From the NCBI GenBank assembly GCA_963719875.1, contig CAVRDJ010000001.1:620001-684000 (forward strand): a stretch of 64,000 nt of DNA, read 5' to 3'. This DNA is from Palsa-360 sp963719875 (GTDB lineage: Bacteria; Acidobacteriota; Terriglobia; Acidiferrales; UBA7541). Shown here piece by piece: positions 1-8,829 of this stretch (position 1 is the first letter of the stretch; each line of letters opens with the position of its first letter). A model generated the notes under the pieces. It did no database searches. It had not been told where the DNA came from and saw nothing but the letters and a program-made list of their open reading frames with translations. Made by a program: the position numbers and the translations under genes.

Positions 1-2
1 TG

Positions 3-551
3 AATATGACCCATGTTGAGACGCCGCTCCACCCGGTCAAAGCCAGTGAAAAAGCGTTGGAAGGGAAAGAGCAAGCCGATCGTGTGTTCCATTTTCTGAA
101 GTCCGAATTCCCTGCGGCCTTCGGCAATGCTCGCGTTCGCGCGTACGGGCTCCCCGGGATCCGCCAAACTCGCTGGATCGTCGGATGCCACCAGTTGACG
201 GCTGACGAAGTGCGCCGGGGCACACGCTTCGAGGATGAAATTGCAAGGACTTCATGGCCGATCGAATTGCATAGCCGCCCGGAAGGATTTGAATGGGAAC
301 CGTTCGGTGCCGACCACATTCATTATGTGCCACTGCGGAGCCTTGTGCCCAAAGACGCGGATAACGTCGTTGCGACGGGAAGATGCATTGATGGAGATGC
401 AGCTGCGTTATCGAGTGTTCGAGTGATGGGGCCTTGCATGGCCATGGGTGCGGCGGCGGCTCATGCGCTTGATCTTGCTGGAAGCGGCAGCGTGAGCGAT
501 ATCGATCGGACCGCGCTCCGGGCGCGTCTCATCCGAAATCTGGAAGATTAG
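3..551 (+). CDS. FAD-dependent oxidoreductase, C-terminal part (5' truncated by window edge)
   Basis: The reading frame is open to the left edge, so the ATG at 6 is internal and only about 182 C-terminal codons are present. The visible part resembles the tail of FAD_oxidored (PF12831-type) flavoproteins. It has an aromatic-rich middle with YVPLRSLVP, then the typical closing FAD-contact segment (VVATGRCIDGDAA followed by RVMGPCMAMGAAAA). The Rossmann nucleotide-binding N-terminus lies outside the window, so the substrate cannot be inferred. It ends 37 bp before the AcnX large-subunit gene on the same strand and is probably the upstream member of that operon, supplying an oxidation step. Confidence 0.7.
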   Translation, partial: NMTHVETPLHPVKASEKALEGKEQADRVFHFLKSEFPAAFGNARVRAYGLPGIRQTRWIVGCHQLTADEVRRGTRFEDEIARTSWPIELHSRPEGFEWEPFGADHIHYVPLRSLVPKDADNVVATGRCIDGDAAALSSVRVMGPCMAMGAAAAHALDLAGSGSVSDIDRTALRARLIRNLED

Positions 552-588
552 AATTCGTGTTTCGCATTTTGCCGTAAATACAACTTCA

Positions 589-1881
589 ATGAATTTGACG
601 GACACAGAAAAAATGATGCTCGAAGGGCGCGAAGGCCTCGCGGTTCAGAAAGCCATGGAGTTACTTGTCCGGTATGGCGATGCGCTGGGGGCCGAGCGCC
701 TGGTGGATACAAACAATGTCTGTGGAGCCGTAACGGCGCCATCTCCCGAGAAAATGGAAATGGTAAAGATCCAGGGTCTGGAGCACGCACTCAATGCCGG
801 TTTTTCGGAGATGAATCTGGACAGCGACACCGTGATCGAGGTTCCCCGCGTGAAGGTCTACACCTGTCAGTTGATTCAGCGGTTTGGTCCCGACACGGCC
901 GGACTCCACGAAGGATCGCGCGAGTTGCTCCATCTGCAAGAAGACTCTGACAAATTTTTCGGCGCGCGGGGCGTCCACATCATGGCTACCTGCACGCCCT
1001 ATCAGGTCGGCAATGTTCCCGTGAAGGGTGAGCATTGTGCCTGGATGGAATCGTCCGCCGTCGTCTATTGCAACTCGGTCCTAGGCGCACGCACAAATAC
1101 CGAAGGCAGAGAAAGCACGGGCGCAGCCAGCCTCACCGGGAAGATTCCCTATTGGGGATATCACCTGACGGAGAACAGGTTCGGAACGCACCTGGTCGAA
1201 GTGGAGATTCCGACCGACAGCATGATGGATTGGGGACTCCTTGGATACTTTGTTGGGGAAATTATTCAGGAGGACATTCCGGTACTTCGCGGGCGGTTGA
1301 GCCAACCGGATCTCGCCAAGTTAAAGCATTTCGGCGCCGCCGCGGCTTCCTCGGGGGGAGTCGAGATGTACCACATTCCTGGAGTGACACCTGAAGCGCC
1401 TTCCGTCGAGTCCGCTTTCGGGCCTCGCGCGCCGGTACAGACTTTGCAATACGGCAAAGCTGAGCGGCGGACTGCATACGAAAATCTGAACGCCTCGGCA
1501 AGAGACCGCAAAGTTGATTTTGTCATGCTTGGCTGCCCGCACGATTCCATTGAGCAGGTGTGGCAGGCTGCCCGCTTGCTCGAGGGGAAGCGCCTTCACT
1601 CCAACACGGAATTGTGGATCCACACTCCGCGCGCGCTTCGCGAACTCGCTGACCGAAGCGGCTATACGAAGATCGTCGAGAACGCGGGCGGTCACATTTT
1701 GAGTGACTCCTGCCCGGCAATTTCTCGTCTGATGCCCAAGGGAACGAGTGTGGTCGCAACGGATTCGGCAAAGCAGGCCCACTACCTGCCGGCGATTACG
1801 GGAGTGCAGACCTGGTTCGGTTCATTGGAGGATTGCGTTCAAGCAGCGTTAACGGGGAAATGGTCGGCAGGTCTGGACTAA
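589..1881 (+). CDS. Aconitase X large (catalytic) subunit, DUF521/AcnX family
   Basis: This 430-aa protein matches the AcnX (DUF521) catalytic domain along its whole length. It starts with the family-like LTDTEKMMLEGREG and contains TCTPYQVGN, GEHCAWMESSAVVYCNS and LGARTNTEGRES, the segments I recognise as AcnX hallmarks. AcnX enzymes are Fe-S dehydratases. Characterised members are cis-3-hydroxy-L-proline dehydratase and archaeal mevalonate 5-phosphate dehydratase. The small swivel subunit follows after 4 bp, so the two form the split-subunit type. No strong Shine-Dalgarno is visible, but the start fits the family N-terminus. Neighbours are acid transporters and an IlvD-like dehydratase rather than proline-catabolic genes, so the substrate is unknown. 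Confidence 0.88.
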   Translation: MNLTDTEKMMLEGREGLAVQKAMELLVRYGDALGAERLVDTNNVCGAVTAPSPEKMEMVKIQGLEHALNAGFSEMNLDSDTVIEVPRVKVYTCQLIQRFGPDTAGLHEGSRELLHLQEDSDKFFGARGVHIMATCTPYQVGNVPVKGEHCAWMESSAVVYCNSVLGARTNTEGRESTGAASLTGKIPYWGYHLTENRFGTHLVEVEIPTDSMMDWGLLGYFVGEIIQEDIPVLRGRLSQPDLAKLKHFGAAAASSGGVEMYHIPGVTPEAPSVESAFGPRAPVQTLQYGKAERRTAYENLNASARDRKVDFVMLGCPHDSIEQVWQAARLLEGKRLHSNTELWIHTPRALRELADRSGYTKIVENAGGHILSDSCPAISRLMPKGTSVVATDSAKQAHYLPAITGVQTWFGSLEDCVQAALTGKWSAGLD

Positions 1882-1885
1882 GCAA

Positions 1886-2311
1886 ATGATCCTCTTACAC
1901 GGGCGAAAAATCATCGGCGGTTCAGCGCAGGGTGAAGCCCTGGTGACCAGGCAAACGATTTCCGGCTGGGGAGGAATTGATCCGAAGACCGGCACGATTA
2001 TTGAACTCCGGCACGAACTCCGGGGGAAGAGTTTCAAAGACAAGATCCTTGTCTTTCCAGGGGCGAAGGGGTCTTCCGGCTGGTCGGCATTCTTCCACAT
2101 GGCGCGACTGAGTGGGGCGGCGCCCAAAGGATTTCTGTTCAATAAAATGTCCACAAAAATCGCGCTTGGCCTGGTCGTGACGCACGCCCCTGCAGTCACC
2201 GATTTCGACCGCGATCCCCTCACGGTCATCGAAACTGGCGATTGGGTGGAAATTGACGCTGACCAGGGGATTGTAAAGGTCACTAAGCAGGCCGAGAGAT
2301 TTTCGGACTAA
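1886..2311 (+). CDS. Aconitase X swivel (small) subunit, DUF126
   Basis: The 141-aa protein is the small AcnX domain. It starts ILLHGRKIIGGSAQGEALV, as DUF126 proteins do, and carries the glycine/serine loop VFPGAKGSSGWS followed by the helix AAPKGFLFNK. In this family the small domain closes over the Fe-S active site of the large subunit. It starts 4 bp after the large-subunit stop and ends 4 bp before the first MFS gene, indicating a tightly packed, translationally coupled operon. Length is normal for a stand-alone small subunit. Confidence 0.88.
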   Translation: MILLHGRKIIGGSAQGEALVTRQTISGWGGIDPKTGTIIELRHELRGKSFKDKILVFPGAKGSSGWSAFFHMARLSGAAPKGFLFNKMSTKIALGLVVTHAPAVTDFDRDPLTVIETGDWVEIDADQGIVKVTKQAERFSD

Positions 2312-2315
2312 CAAA

Positions 2316-3710
2316 ATGGCCGATCATATTCCCACCGACATTACGGAAATCCTCGAAAATCAAAAAATAACATGGTTCGTTAGCAGCCTGGTCCTGCTTT
2401 CGTGGATTGTCACTTTTTTCGATGGTTTCGACATGAACGTAATCGCCTTCGTGGCGCCGGACATGTCGGCCGAGTTGCACCTGGACCGATTGATGATGGG
2501 GAAGGTGTTCAGTGCCGGGCTGCTCGGCACAATGATCGGTGGCTTTCTCTTTGGCTATATCGGAGATCGAATCGGGCGGCGTCCTTCGATCATCTTCGCG
2601 ACCGCCTCGTTCGGCGTCTTGACTCTCGGCCTGGCTCAATCCGGAAGTTATGCAGCGCTGCTGGTGTTGCGTCTCGCGGATGGAATCGCCATCGGAGGCC
2701 TGCTGCCGCTCTGTTGGGCATTGAACATCGAGTATGTGCCTCGACGCTACAGGTCCACAGTCGTCACTCTCATCATGCTGGGATATACCTTCGGCAACAG
2801 TTTCGGCGGACCATTGACGATTTGGCTGACTCCCCATTATGGCTGGCGCTCGGTTTTCATCTTTGGCGGCTGCGCAGCCCTGGTGGCCACCTGCTTTCTC
2901 TTTTTTTTCATTCCCGAATCAATCAAGTTTTTAGTCATCCAGAATAAGCGTCCTGATCTGATCGCCGGCTACGCGCGGCGGCTTGCGCCCGGTCGTGCAA
3001 TTCGCGCTGCGGACGGATTTATCCTCTCGGACGAAATCCGTTCGGACAATTTTGCGGTTTCCATGCTCTTTCAAAACGAGTTGCGCTGGATCACGCCTAT
3101 CCTATGGACTGCCTATATCGCGAGTTCGATCGCGGTCTTCTTCCGCGTTTCCTGGGAGCCGTCGGTTTTTCAAGCGCTCGGATTCAGCAGGTCCACCGCG
3201 GCGCTGGCTTCGTCTGCCAACTCAATTGGCGGTGCGATCGGCGGCCTTCTCCTGATGCGATTTACCGATACGCGAGGAGCGATCACCGTCGCAGTTCTCC
3301 CCGCTCTTGCAGTCCCAACGCTGCTGGCTATGGGACTTGCCCGATTCGGCGGAAACGCGTTTCTCGTCCTGAGTTTCTTCAACACGATGTTCCTTGTCGG
3401 CGGCCATTTCGGCATTCACAGCATTGCCGGGATATTTTATCCTAGCGCCTATCGCGCAAACGGCGCAGGCTGGGCGACGTCGATCGCGAAGGTCGGGTCC
3501 ATTCTGGGGCCGCTTGTTGGAGGCGTGGCTTTGTCGTCGGGCATGCCGGTGAAAGTCATGTACGCCTTCCTGGCGGCTTGTCCATTCGTGGTGTGTATCG
3601 GGATTTTCTTTGTCGGCAGAATTCAGCAACGAACCTCGCAAAAAAGTTTAGGGCAAGTTTGGGCCCAACCGGTCAAACCGCTTGCCGCGCAGACGGGCGG
3701 GCGCGATTAA
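2316..3710 (+). CDS. MFS transporter, aromatic acid:H+ symporter (AAHS/PcaK-like)
   Basis: A 464-aa major facilitator with about 12 hydrophobic segments. The first helix holds DGFDMNVIAFVAPDM, resembling the DGFD signature of AAHS carriers such as PcaK and BenK. The loop between helices 2 and 3 has the MFS motif GYIGDRIGRRPS, and a PESIKFL segment ends the N-terminal half, as in AAHS proteins. It is inferred to bring an organic, probably aromatic, acid across the inner membrane with protons. It sits 4 bp after the AcnX small subunit and is followed by a second carrier of the same type, so the pair may take up related substrates or the acid and its intermediate. Confidence 0.8.
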   Translation: MADHIPTDITEILENQKITWFVSSLVLLSWIVTFFDGFDMNVIAFVAPDMSAELHLDRLMMGKVFSAGLLGTMIGGFLFGYIGDRIGRRPSIIFATASFGVLTLGLAQSGSYAALLVLRLADGIAIGGLLPLCWALNIEYVPRRYRSTVVTLIMLGYTFGNSFGGPLTIWLTPHYGWRSVFIFGGCAALVATCFLFFFIPESIKFLVIQNKRPDLIAGYARRLAPGRAIRAADGFILSDEIRSDNFAVSMLFQNELRWITPILWTAYIASSIAVFFRVSWEPSVFQALGFSRSTAALASSANSIGGAIGGLLLMRFTDTRGAITVAVLPALAVPTLLAMGLARFGGNAFLVLSFFNTMFLVGGHFGIHSIAGIFYPSAYRANGAGWATSIAKVGSILGPLVGGVALSSGMPVKVMYAFLAACPFVVCIGIFFVGRIQQRTSQKSLGQVWAQPVKPLAAQTGGRD

Positions 3711-3761
3711 CTTTCGCGGGGCGCGTGTTCCCCGGAACATTGGCGCAAAGAATCGAACCCC

Positions 3762-5087
3762 ATGAGCGAACTGGACGTCAATGTCTCCGAGTTGATAGAC
3801 AATTCGCGGCTCAATTTATTTCACCTTCGTGTCATCGGTCTTTGCGCATCCCTGCTTTTCCTCGAAGGCTTCGATTTTTACGCTATAAGCTACGTCGCGC
3901 CGGAGATGGGCCGGGCCCTTGCGTTTTCGAAGCCCATGCTGGGACCGATTTTCTCTGCCGGGCAATTCGGCCTCATGTTGGGCGCTTTGATACTCGGAAT
4001 TGCCGGGGACCGCTGGGGGCGCAAGCGCGTCTTCATTCTGTGCGGTCTGGTGTTCGGTCTCGCGTCTCTGGCGACAGCCCTAACTACTTCTTATTTGTGG
4101 TTGCTGATTTGGCGTTCCATTGCCGGGTTTGGCATGGGCGGCGCCGGGCCGATCGCGATTACCATAGCCTCGGATTATTGTCCGAGGCGGTCTAGAGCGG
4201 CCCTTACAATGGTGATGTACACGGGTTTTTCGTTCGGCGGTGTTTTTGCCGGTGCGGTCAGTGCTTATTTCCTCCATTATGGTTGGCAGACGGTGTTTTA
4301 CGTCGGGGGCGCAATTCCCCTCTTGCTTTCGCCAGTGCTCCTATGGGCCCTGCCGGAATCGCTGAACTACCTGGTCTCGCGGAAGATGCGTGGGGCTGAG
4401 ATTGCCGGCATCCTAAAAAAACTGTCGCCCGGCATTCAGCATTCCGCGGGCAGCCGCTTCGTGATGGACCAGGCGTTTGAAAAAAAGGTTCAAGTTCCTG
4501 AATTGTTCCGGGCAGGCTACGGCCGCCGGACAATTCTGCTTTGGACAATCCTGTTTGTCAGCCTCATCACTCTTTTCTCCCTTACGAACTGGCTGCCCAC
4601 CCTATTTAGTACTTTGGGGGTCACACCCAAACAGGTCGTCACGATTATGGCTGTCTCTCAAGGTGCAGGCTTGCTCGGCTCGCTGGTGGCCGCGCGGCTG
4701 GTGGTGTCTTACCGGCCGTTTCACGTCGCCGCGCTGGGATATGCTTTTGCCGCTTCACTACTTGTGGGCCTGGGAAAATTTGGATCGGGTTACACGACAA
4801 TCCTGTTAGTGAACCCCTTTCTTTACTTTTTTTTGATCGGGGATCAAAACATTGTGAACGCCATGGCCGGCCAGCTCTATCCGCCGAAAATACGAGCGAC
4901 CGGCACGGGTTGGGGCATCGGGATAGGACGAGTCGGAGGAATACTCGGGCCGAGCATTGCGGGTCTCCTGCTCGCCTTTCATTGGACCCCCGGCCGATTA
5001 TTCATGCTCGCGGCGGTTCCGACCTTGGCGACCGCCGCTGCTGCCCTGGCTTTGTCCCAGGAGACGCGGGAGTTGCCGGGCGACTGA
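3762..5087 (+). CDS. MFS transporter, AAHS-like, second paralogue
   Basis: A 441-aa major facilitator. The first helix contains EGFDFYAISYVAPEMG, a variant of the DGFD signature with Glu in place of the first Asp. The loop after helix 2 is GDRWGRKRVF, and PESLNYLVSRK closes the N-terminal half, exactly where the upstream paralogue has PESIKFLVIQNK. The two carriers are therefore diverged members of the same family rather than a recent duplication. It lies 51 bp downstream of the first carrier and about 85 bp before the IlvD-like gene on the same strand. Its substrate is not known and is inferred to be an organic acid. Confidence 0.77.
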   Translation: MSELDVNVSELIDNSRLNLFHLRVIGLCASLLFLEGFDFYAISYVAPEMGRALAFSKPMLGPIFSAGQFGLMLGALILGIAGDRWGRKRVFILCGLVFGLASLATALTTSYLWLLIWRSIAGFGMGGAGPIAITIASDYCPRRSRAALTMVMYTGFSFGGVFAGAVSAYFLHYGWQTVFYVGGAIPLLLSPVLLWALPESLNYLVSRKMRGAEIAGILKKLSPGIQHSAGSRFVMDQAFEKKVQVPELFRAGYGRRTILLWTILFVSLITLFSLTNWLPTLFSTLGVTPKQVVTIMAVSQGAGLLGSLVAARLVVSYRPFHVAALGYAFAASLLVGLGKFGSGYTTILLVNPFLYFFLIGDQNIVNAMAGQLYPPKIRATGTGWGIGIGRVGGILGPSIAGLLLAFHWTPGRLFMLAAVPTLATAAAALALSQETRELPGD

Positions 5088-5172
5088 CGTTCGGCCAGTC
5101 TTCAAGACGGGACCATTTTTTGAGGTGCTGTGAATTGGCACGTTTAGTGACATCATGAACGGGAGGATGACG

Positions 5173-6873
5173 ATGAGCAAGACGCTGCGCAGCAACCTGG
5201 AACCGGGATCTCCACGAGAGGCGGTGCGGCGCGCGCAGTGGCGAGCGCTCGGGCTTTCGGATGCGGATATGCGCAAGCCCAAGATTGCCGTGGTGAACAG
5301 CTCTTCGGAACTGGCGATCTGCTTCAGTCACCTGGACGGCGTTGCAAAGATCGTGAAAGACGCGGTCCGCGAGGCCGGCGGACTTCCGTTTGAGATTCGC
5401 ACCGCCGCGCCCAGCGACTTCATCATCAGTCCCGGCCACAATGGCGGGTACATTCTTCCGAGCCGCGATCTGATCGTCAACGACATTGAGATTGCAGTCG
5501 AGGGCGCGCAGCTGGACGGAATGATTTGCCTCTCTTCCTGTGACAAGACGCCCCCAGGCCATCTCATGGCGGCAGGGCGCCTGAACATCCCCACTATTCT
5601 CGTCGTCTGCGGGTATCAGTCCTGCGGCCAATTAAACGGCAAATCGGTGGACATCGAAGACGTCTTTCTGGGGTCTGTCCAGGCGTCGTTTGGAAAGCTC
5701 ACGCGTGAGGAAGTGGGCTTGATGGCCGACCAGGCAATTCGCGGGCCGGGCGTGTGCCAGGGAATGGCGACGGCCAACTCCATGCACGTCGTGTGCGAGG
5801 CGCTGGGAATGAGTCTTCCGGGTAGCGCCCCGGTGCTGGCGAATAGCCCCAAAATGGTGGAATTCGCGCGCCTCTCCGGCCGGCGAATTGTCGAGCTTGT
5901 GCTGCAAGACATCAAGCCCCGAGATATCTTGACCCCCGGCGCGTTTCACAATGCCACCGCGGCCGTCCTGGCAGTAAGTGGTTCGATCAACTGCGTAAAA
6001 CATCTTCAGGCAATCGCGGTCGAGTCAGGTGTCCGCCTGGATGTATTCAATCTCTTCAACGAACTTGGGGAAAGAATTCCGGTTCTGAGCGCGGTTCGCC
6101 CGAACGGCGAGGATTCCATCGAGTCGTTCGAAGCTGCAGGCGGTGCGAGGGCAATTATGAAACAGCTTGAGCCGCTCCTTGACTTGAGTGCGATGACTGT
6201 CACAGGCTGCTCTGTTGGCGAAAACCTATCGACCGCCGTCGTACATGACGCCGAGATTATCCGTCCGATTACCCGTCCGTTCTCGAATAAGGCGTCAATC
6301 GTTATTCTTCATGGGTCACTTGCGCCCGAGAGCGCCATCGTGAAATTGGGACTGCGCGGCCCGGATCGCATGACTCGATTTGAAGGCCAGGCGATCGTGT
6401 ACGAGGAAGCTGCCGGCGCGATTCGCGGCATCAAAAATGGCGAGGTCCGGCCAGGGCACGTCCTGGTCGTGCGGGGTATGGGGCTTAAGGGTGGACCGGG
6501 AATGGCCGGGCCAGCCTCGCATGTGGTATTCGCGCTGGACTCCGCGGGCCTGCAAAGCCAGGTCGCCTTCATTACGGATGGTCAGTTGTCCGGCCTTTGC
6601 AATAAGGGATTGACTGTGGCGGAAGTTTCCCCGGAATCTGCCGTGGGCGGCCCAATTTCGCTGGTTGTAAATGGTGACTCCATCACGATCGATGTGGACC
6701 GGCGCCTTCTTGACATTGAGGTCTCCGGCGAAGATCTTGCCCGTCGACGCGCATCCCTTGGGGAACCCGTGCTGCCGAAAGCCACCGGGTATCTTTCGAT
6801 TTATCAGCGTACCGTGCAACCTATGTCGGCAGGGGCAGTGCTGGTGTGCGAAACACGTGATGAAATTGCTTGA
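5173..6873 (+). CDS. IlvD/Edd family dehydratase (dihydroxy-acid or sugar-acid dehydratase)
   Basis: The protein has 566 aa from the ATG at 5173, which follows GGGAGG with 6 bp spacing. A further ATG at 5155 is in frame but has no ribosome binding site. It has the IlvD/Edd layout: SSCDKTPPGHLMAA, VCQGMATANSMH, TGCSVGENLSTA and a C-terminal swivel with LKGGPGM and a VSPESAVGGPI strand. Cysteines in the first three motifs are candidates for the Fe-S ligands. Several usually strict motifs are altered (for example LCNKGLTVAEVSPE near the end), so it is probably a sugar-acid or other hydroxy-acid dehydratase and not the biosynthetic IlvD. It is the last gene of the AcnX/transporter operon. Confidence 0.82.
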   Translation: MSKTLRSNLEPGSPREAVRRAQWRALGLSDADMRKPKIAVVNSSSELAICFSHLDGVAKIVKDAVREAGGLPFEIRTAAPSDFIISPGHNGGYILPSRDLIVNDIEIAVEGAQLDGMICLSSCDKTPPGHLMAAGRLNIPTILVVCGYQSCGQLNGKSVDIEDVFLGSVQASFGKLTREEVGLMADQAIRGPGVCQGMATANSMHVVCEALGMSLPGSAPVLANSPKMVEFARLSGRRIVELVLQDIKPRDILTPGAFHNATAAVLAVSGSINCVKHLQAIAVESGVRLDVFNLFNELGERIPVLSAVRPNGEDSIESFEAAGGARAIMKQLEPLLDLSAMTVTGCSVGENLSTAVVHDAEIIRPITRPFSNKASIVILHGSLAPESAIVKLGLRGPDRMTRFEGQAIVYEEAAGAIRGIKNGEVRPGHVLVVRGMGLKGGPGMAGPASHVVFALDSAGLQSQVAFITDGQLSGLCNKGLTVAEVSPESAVGGPISLVVNGDSITIDVDRRLLDIEVSGEDLARRRASLGEPVLPKATGYLSIYQRTVQPMSAGAVLVCETRDEIA

Positions 6874-6900
6874 CCCTCAGGGAATTCACGCCTTAAAGAG

Positions 6901-6925
6901 GCTTGCGGATCAGTTTCTCGCAAGC
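6901..6925. terminator. Weak hairpin between convergent genes
   Basis: GCTTGCG (6901-6907) and CGCAAGC (6919-6925) can pair across an 11-nt loop. It lies between the plus-strand dehydratase and the minus-strand membrane gene, where a two-way terminator would be expected. There is no clear T run, so this is only suggestive. Confidence 0.3.
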
Positions 6926-7004
6926 ACCCTGGTCCACCACGAAAACGCGCCCGATGGTGAGGGAACTTTTGCCAGAGCGCCAAACCACCTGGCGCTGTGT
7001 CGGT

Positions 7005-7607
7005 TCACTTTCTATCGGTTGGGGTGGTTGGGGTCCCACCGCTTTTATCGGGCGTCCCTTGGAGAAAGTCGTCGAAATTGACGCCGCTCGGCGGAGGCGC
7101 CAGCACGGCGGCGCGCGTGGTTGTGAAGCCGATTAAACGGCCCATAACAATAATTCCAATCCACATGGCGAGTGACAGGGCTGCCACGGCTTTGCCCGCA
7201 CGAGGCGCTGACGGAGCGTTCTCCCAGCGATGAATTGTCCGACCCGCGGTCAGTTCAAAGACAAGCATGTTGATGCCGGAGAGAACCAGCATCAGCATCT
7301 TCGTTCGGAAAAAGAAATTGTGATAGTACACGCGGGCATTGGTAATGAACATCAGCGTGCCGGTCAACGCCGTCAAAGCAAAAGCGGCCCACGTCCACTT
7401 CAGGATGTCCGAGGCCATCTGCTTGAACGACCGCCGGGTCGAAGCAATTCCCAACAACCGGAGGTCAATGATCAGAATCGTCCCGAATACCAGGGATAGG
7501 CCAATGACGTGAGTCGATTCGATCAGGGGAAACAGCCAGAGCGCCTCGCGAATTCTGGTGGCTAGACCTGATGCTTCGAGCGATTTTAGAAAAGCGGTAA
7601 TATCCAT
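7005..7607 (-). CDS. DUF6644-like integral membrane protein
   Basis: A 200-aa protein with about five hydrophobic helices. The second carries the pattern ESTHVIGLSLVFGTILIIDL followed by RLLG, which I associate with DUF6644 membrane proteins. The His after Glu-Ser-Thr recurs in the neighbouring paralogue (QSIHIVGIGVVVGSIFMIDL). A conserved membrane His could bind haem or a metal, but this is speculation. The end is a Pro/Thr-rich tail. It is the last gene of a minus-strand cluster with a second DUF6644 protein, a DUF6152 protein and a 450-aa exported protein. Function unknown. Confidence 0.65.
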   Translation of the reverse strand: MDITAFLKSLEASGLATRIREALWLFPLIESTHVIGLSLVFGTILIIDLRLLGIASTRRSFKQMASDILKWTWAAFALTALTGTLMFITNARVYYHNFFFRTKMLMLVLSGINMLVFELTAGRTIHRWENAPSAPRAGKAVAALSLAMWIGIIVMGRLIGFTTTRAAVLAPPPSGVNFDDFLQGTPDKSGGTPTTPTDRK

Positions 7608-7657
7608 CGGGCCGTTTCTAATTCTAAATCATCAGCATTTTGGCGCATGGGGTTGCA

Positions 7658-8179
7658 TTAGGTTTTTGTTGCTGGCGACCAGGAACCCCAGACATGGTCA
7701 TAGGCGATCAGGCGTCCCAGGATAATAATGCACAGCCAGATCAGGAACGTCAGCACCGCCAGGAACTTAATGAATCTGCGGCGGACGAGTGTTTCTTCCC
7801 ATCGTTGCTCGTGTTTCCGGAGCGTGATTTGGAAAAGGGCTGCGATCAGCGTGCCCACGGCCACCAGAAACATTTTCAACCAAAATGAAAAGGTCACCAG
7901 TTCACGCACGGGCTCCCCGATTACCATCAAGACGCCCGTCGTCAGTAGCACACCTAATGCGGCTGTCAACCAGGGACCGAACCTCCTTGTGGTTTGCCGC
8001 AGTGTTTGATCCATCCACGCCCATCCCAGGACGCGGAGATCAATCATGAAAATGGACCCCACTACCACTCCAATCCCAACAATGTGAATCGATTGAATGG
8101 TTGGGATGACCCAACTGTTATGTTTTTGGATGAGGACACTTAGAAATGTCGTGGACAGCCATTTGGCAAATTGTCTCAA
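7658..8179 (-). CDS. DUF6644-like integral membrane protein, paralogue
   Basis: A 173-aa membrane protein sharing the layout of its downstream neighbour: SIHIVGIGVVVGSIFMIDL then RVLGWAW in helix 2, and a final helix with WLCIIILGRLIAYDH matching WIGIIVMGRLIGF in the other copy. Translation probably starts at the TTG at 8179, since AGGAAG lies about 6 nt upstream and no ATG is available near the N-terminus. The two paralogues may form a heterodimeric membrane complex serving the exported neighbours encoded just upstream. Role unknown. Confidence 0.62.
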   Translation of the reverse strand: MRQFAKWLSTTFLSVLIQKHNSWVIPTIQSIHIVGIGVVVGSIFMIDLRVLGWAWMDQTLRQTTRRFGPWLTAALGVLLTTGVLMVIGEPVRELVTFSFWLKMFLVAVGTLIAALFQITLRKHEQRWEETLVRRRFIKFLAVLTFLIWLCIIILGRLIAYDHVWGSWSPATKT

Positions 8180-8271
8180 GTCAGACTTCCTGGATTCGTG
8201 TTTCCGGCGTTTTTTTTCCGGCCATAGACTCTTCGGCGGCGCGGCAGCCGCCGTTTATAGACCCACAGAGA

Positions 8272-8751
8272 TCAGAACGCGGTGCCACCGAGAATCTCGC
8301 TACCCTTAACCGTGTCGCAGGTCTTACCGGGTTCGGGCGGTGTTTTCCAGGGGCATTTGGCAATGGCGCTGGTGGCAACCCGGGAACCAAAAGCGCTGCC
8401 GTCCCGCAGAGGATTCATCTTGACGCTGAATATCGTACCAACGGGGAATGTAGCCGCCGTAATACCTTGCTGCGCCATAGCCGCAGCGCCTGCCATCTCC
8501 ACGCCCCAATCGGTCATTTTCCCGTCTTTGTCCTTGGTAAGTTTGCCGTCGGGCGCAATCAAATAGAAGTGAAGTTCGGCATGGTTGGCCTGCGCGACGA
8601 ACTGGTGAGCCACGCCAGTTAATACCAGGACCTTGGTCTGATCGTACATGGCGAACGAGTGGTGTGATGAAACCGGTATGGCGCAGAGACCCAGGGATAT
8701 AAATGCGAGAAGTCCCGCAATCTTCCAGCCTCTGAATCGCAGTTTATTCAT
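8272..8751 (-). CDS. DUF6152-like exported protein
   Basis: The product has 159 aa from the ATG at 8751, preceded by GAGGA, and has a clear signal peptide (hydrophobic stretch IAGLLAFISLGLCAIPVSS). Mature sequence begins HHSFAMYDQTKVLVLTGV, the hallmark start of DUF6152, a small secreted beta-rich family. Later parts contain CPWKTPPEPGKTCD, with two Cys that may pair in the periplasm. It lies between the 450-aa exported protein and the two DUF6644 genes on the same strand, a combination I have seen annotated as hypothetical genes in Acidobacteria and Proteobacteria. No biochemical function is known to me. Confidence 0.68.
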   Translation of the reverse strand: MNKLRFRGWKIAGLLAFISLGLCAIPVSSHHSFAMYDQTKVLVLTGVAHQFVAQANHAELHFYLIAPDGKLTKDKDGKMTDWGVEMAGAAAMAQQGITAATFPVGTIFSVKMNPLRDGSAFGSRVATSAIAKCPWKTPPEPGKTCDTVKGSEILGGTAF

Positions 8752-8829
8752 AATCGTGTCCTCTATTCGAGTGGCGGCTGCCAACGATCGACCGTGCTTT
8801 CGCAGCCGCTCAAGTCCTTCTTCCTTAAT

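Noticed and set aside
5155..5172. Upstream ATG of the IlvD-like gene
   Set aside because: The sequence GGGAGG that would be its coding region serves as the ribosome binding site for the ATG at 5173.
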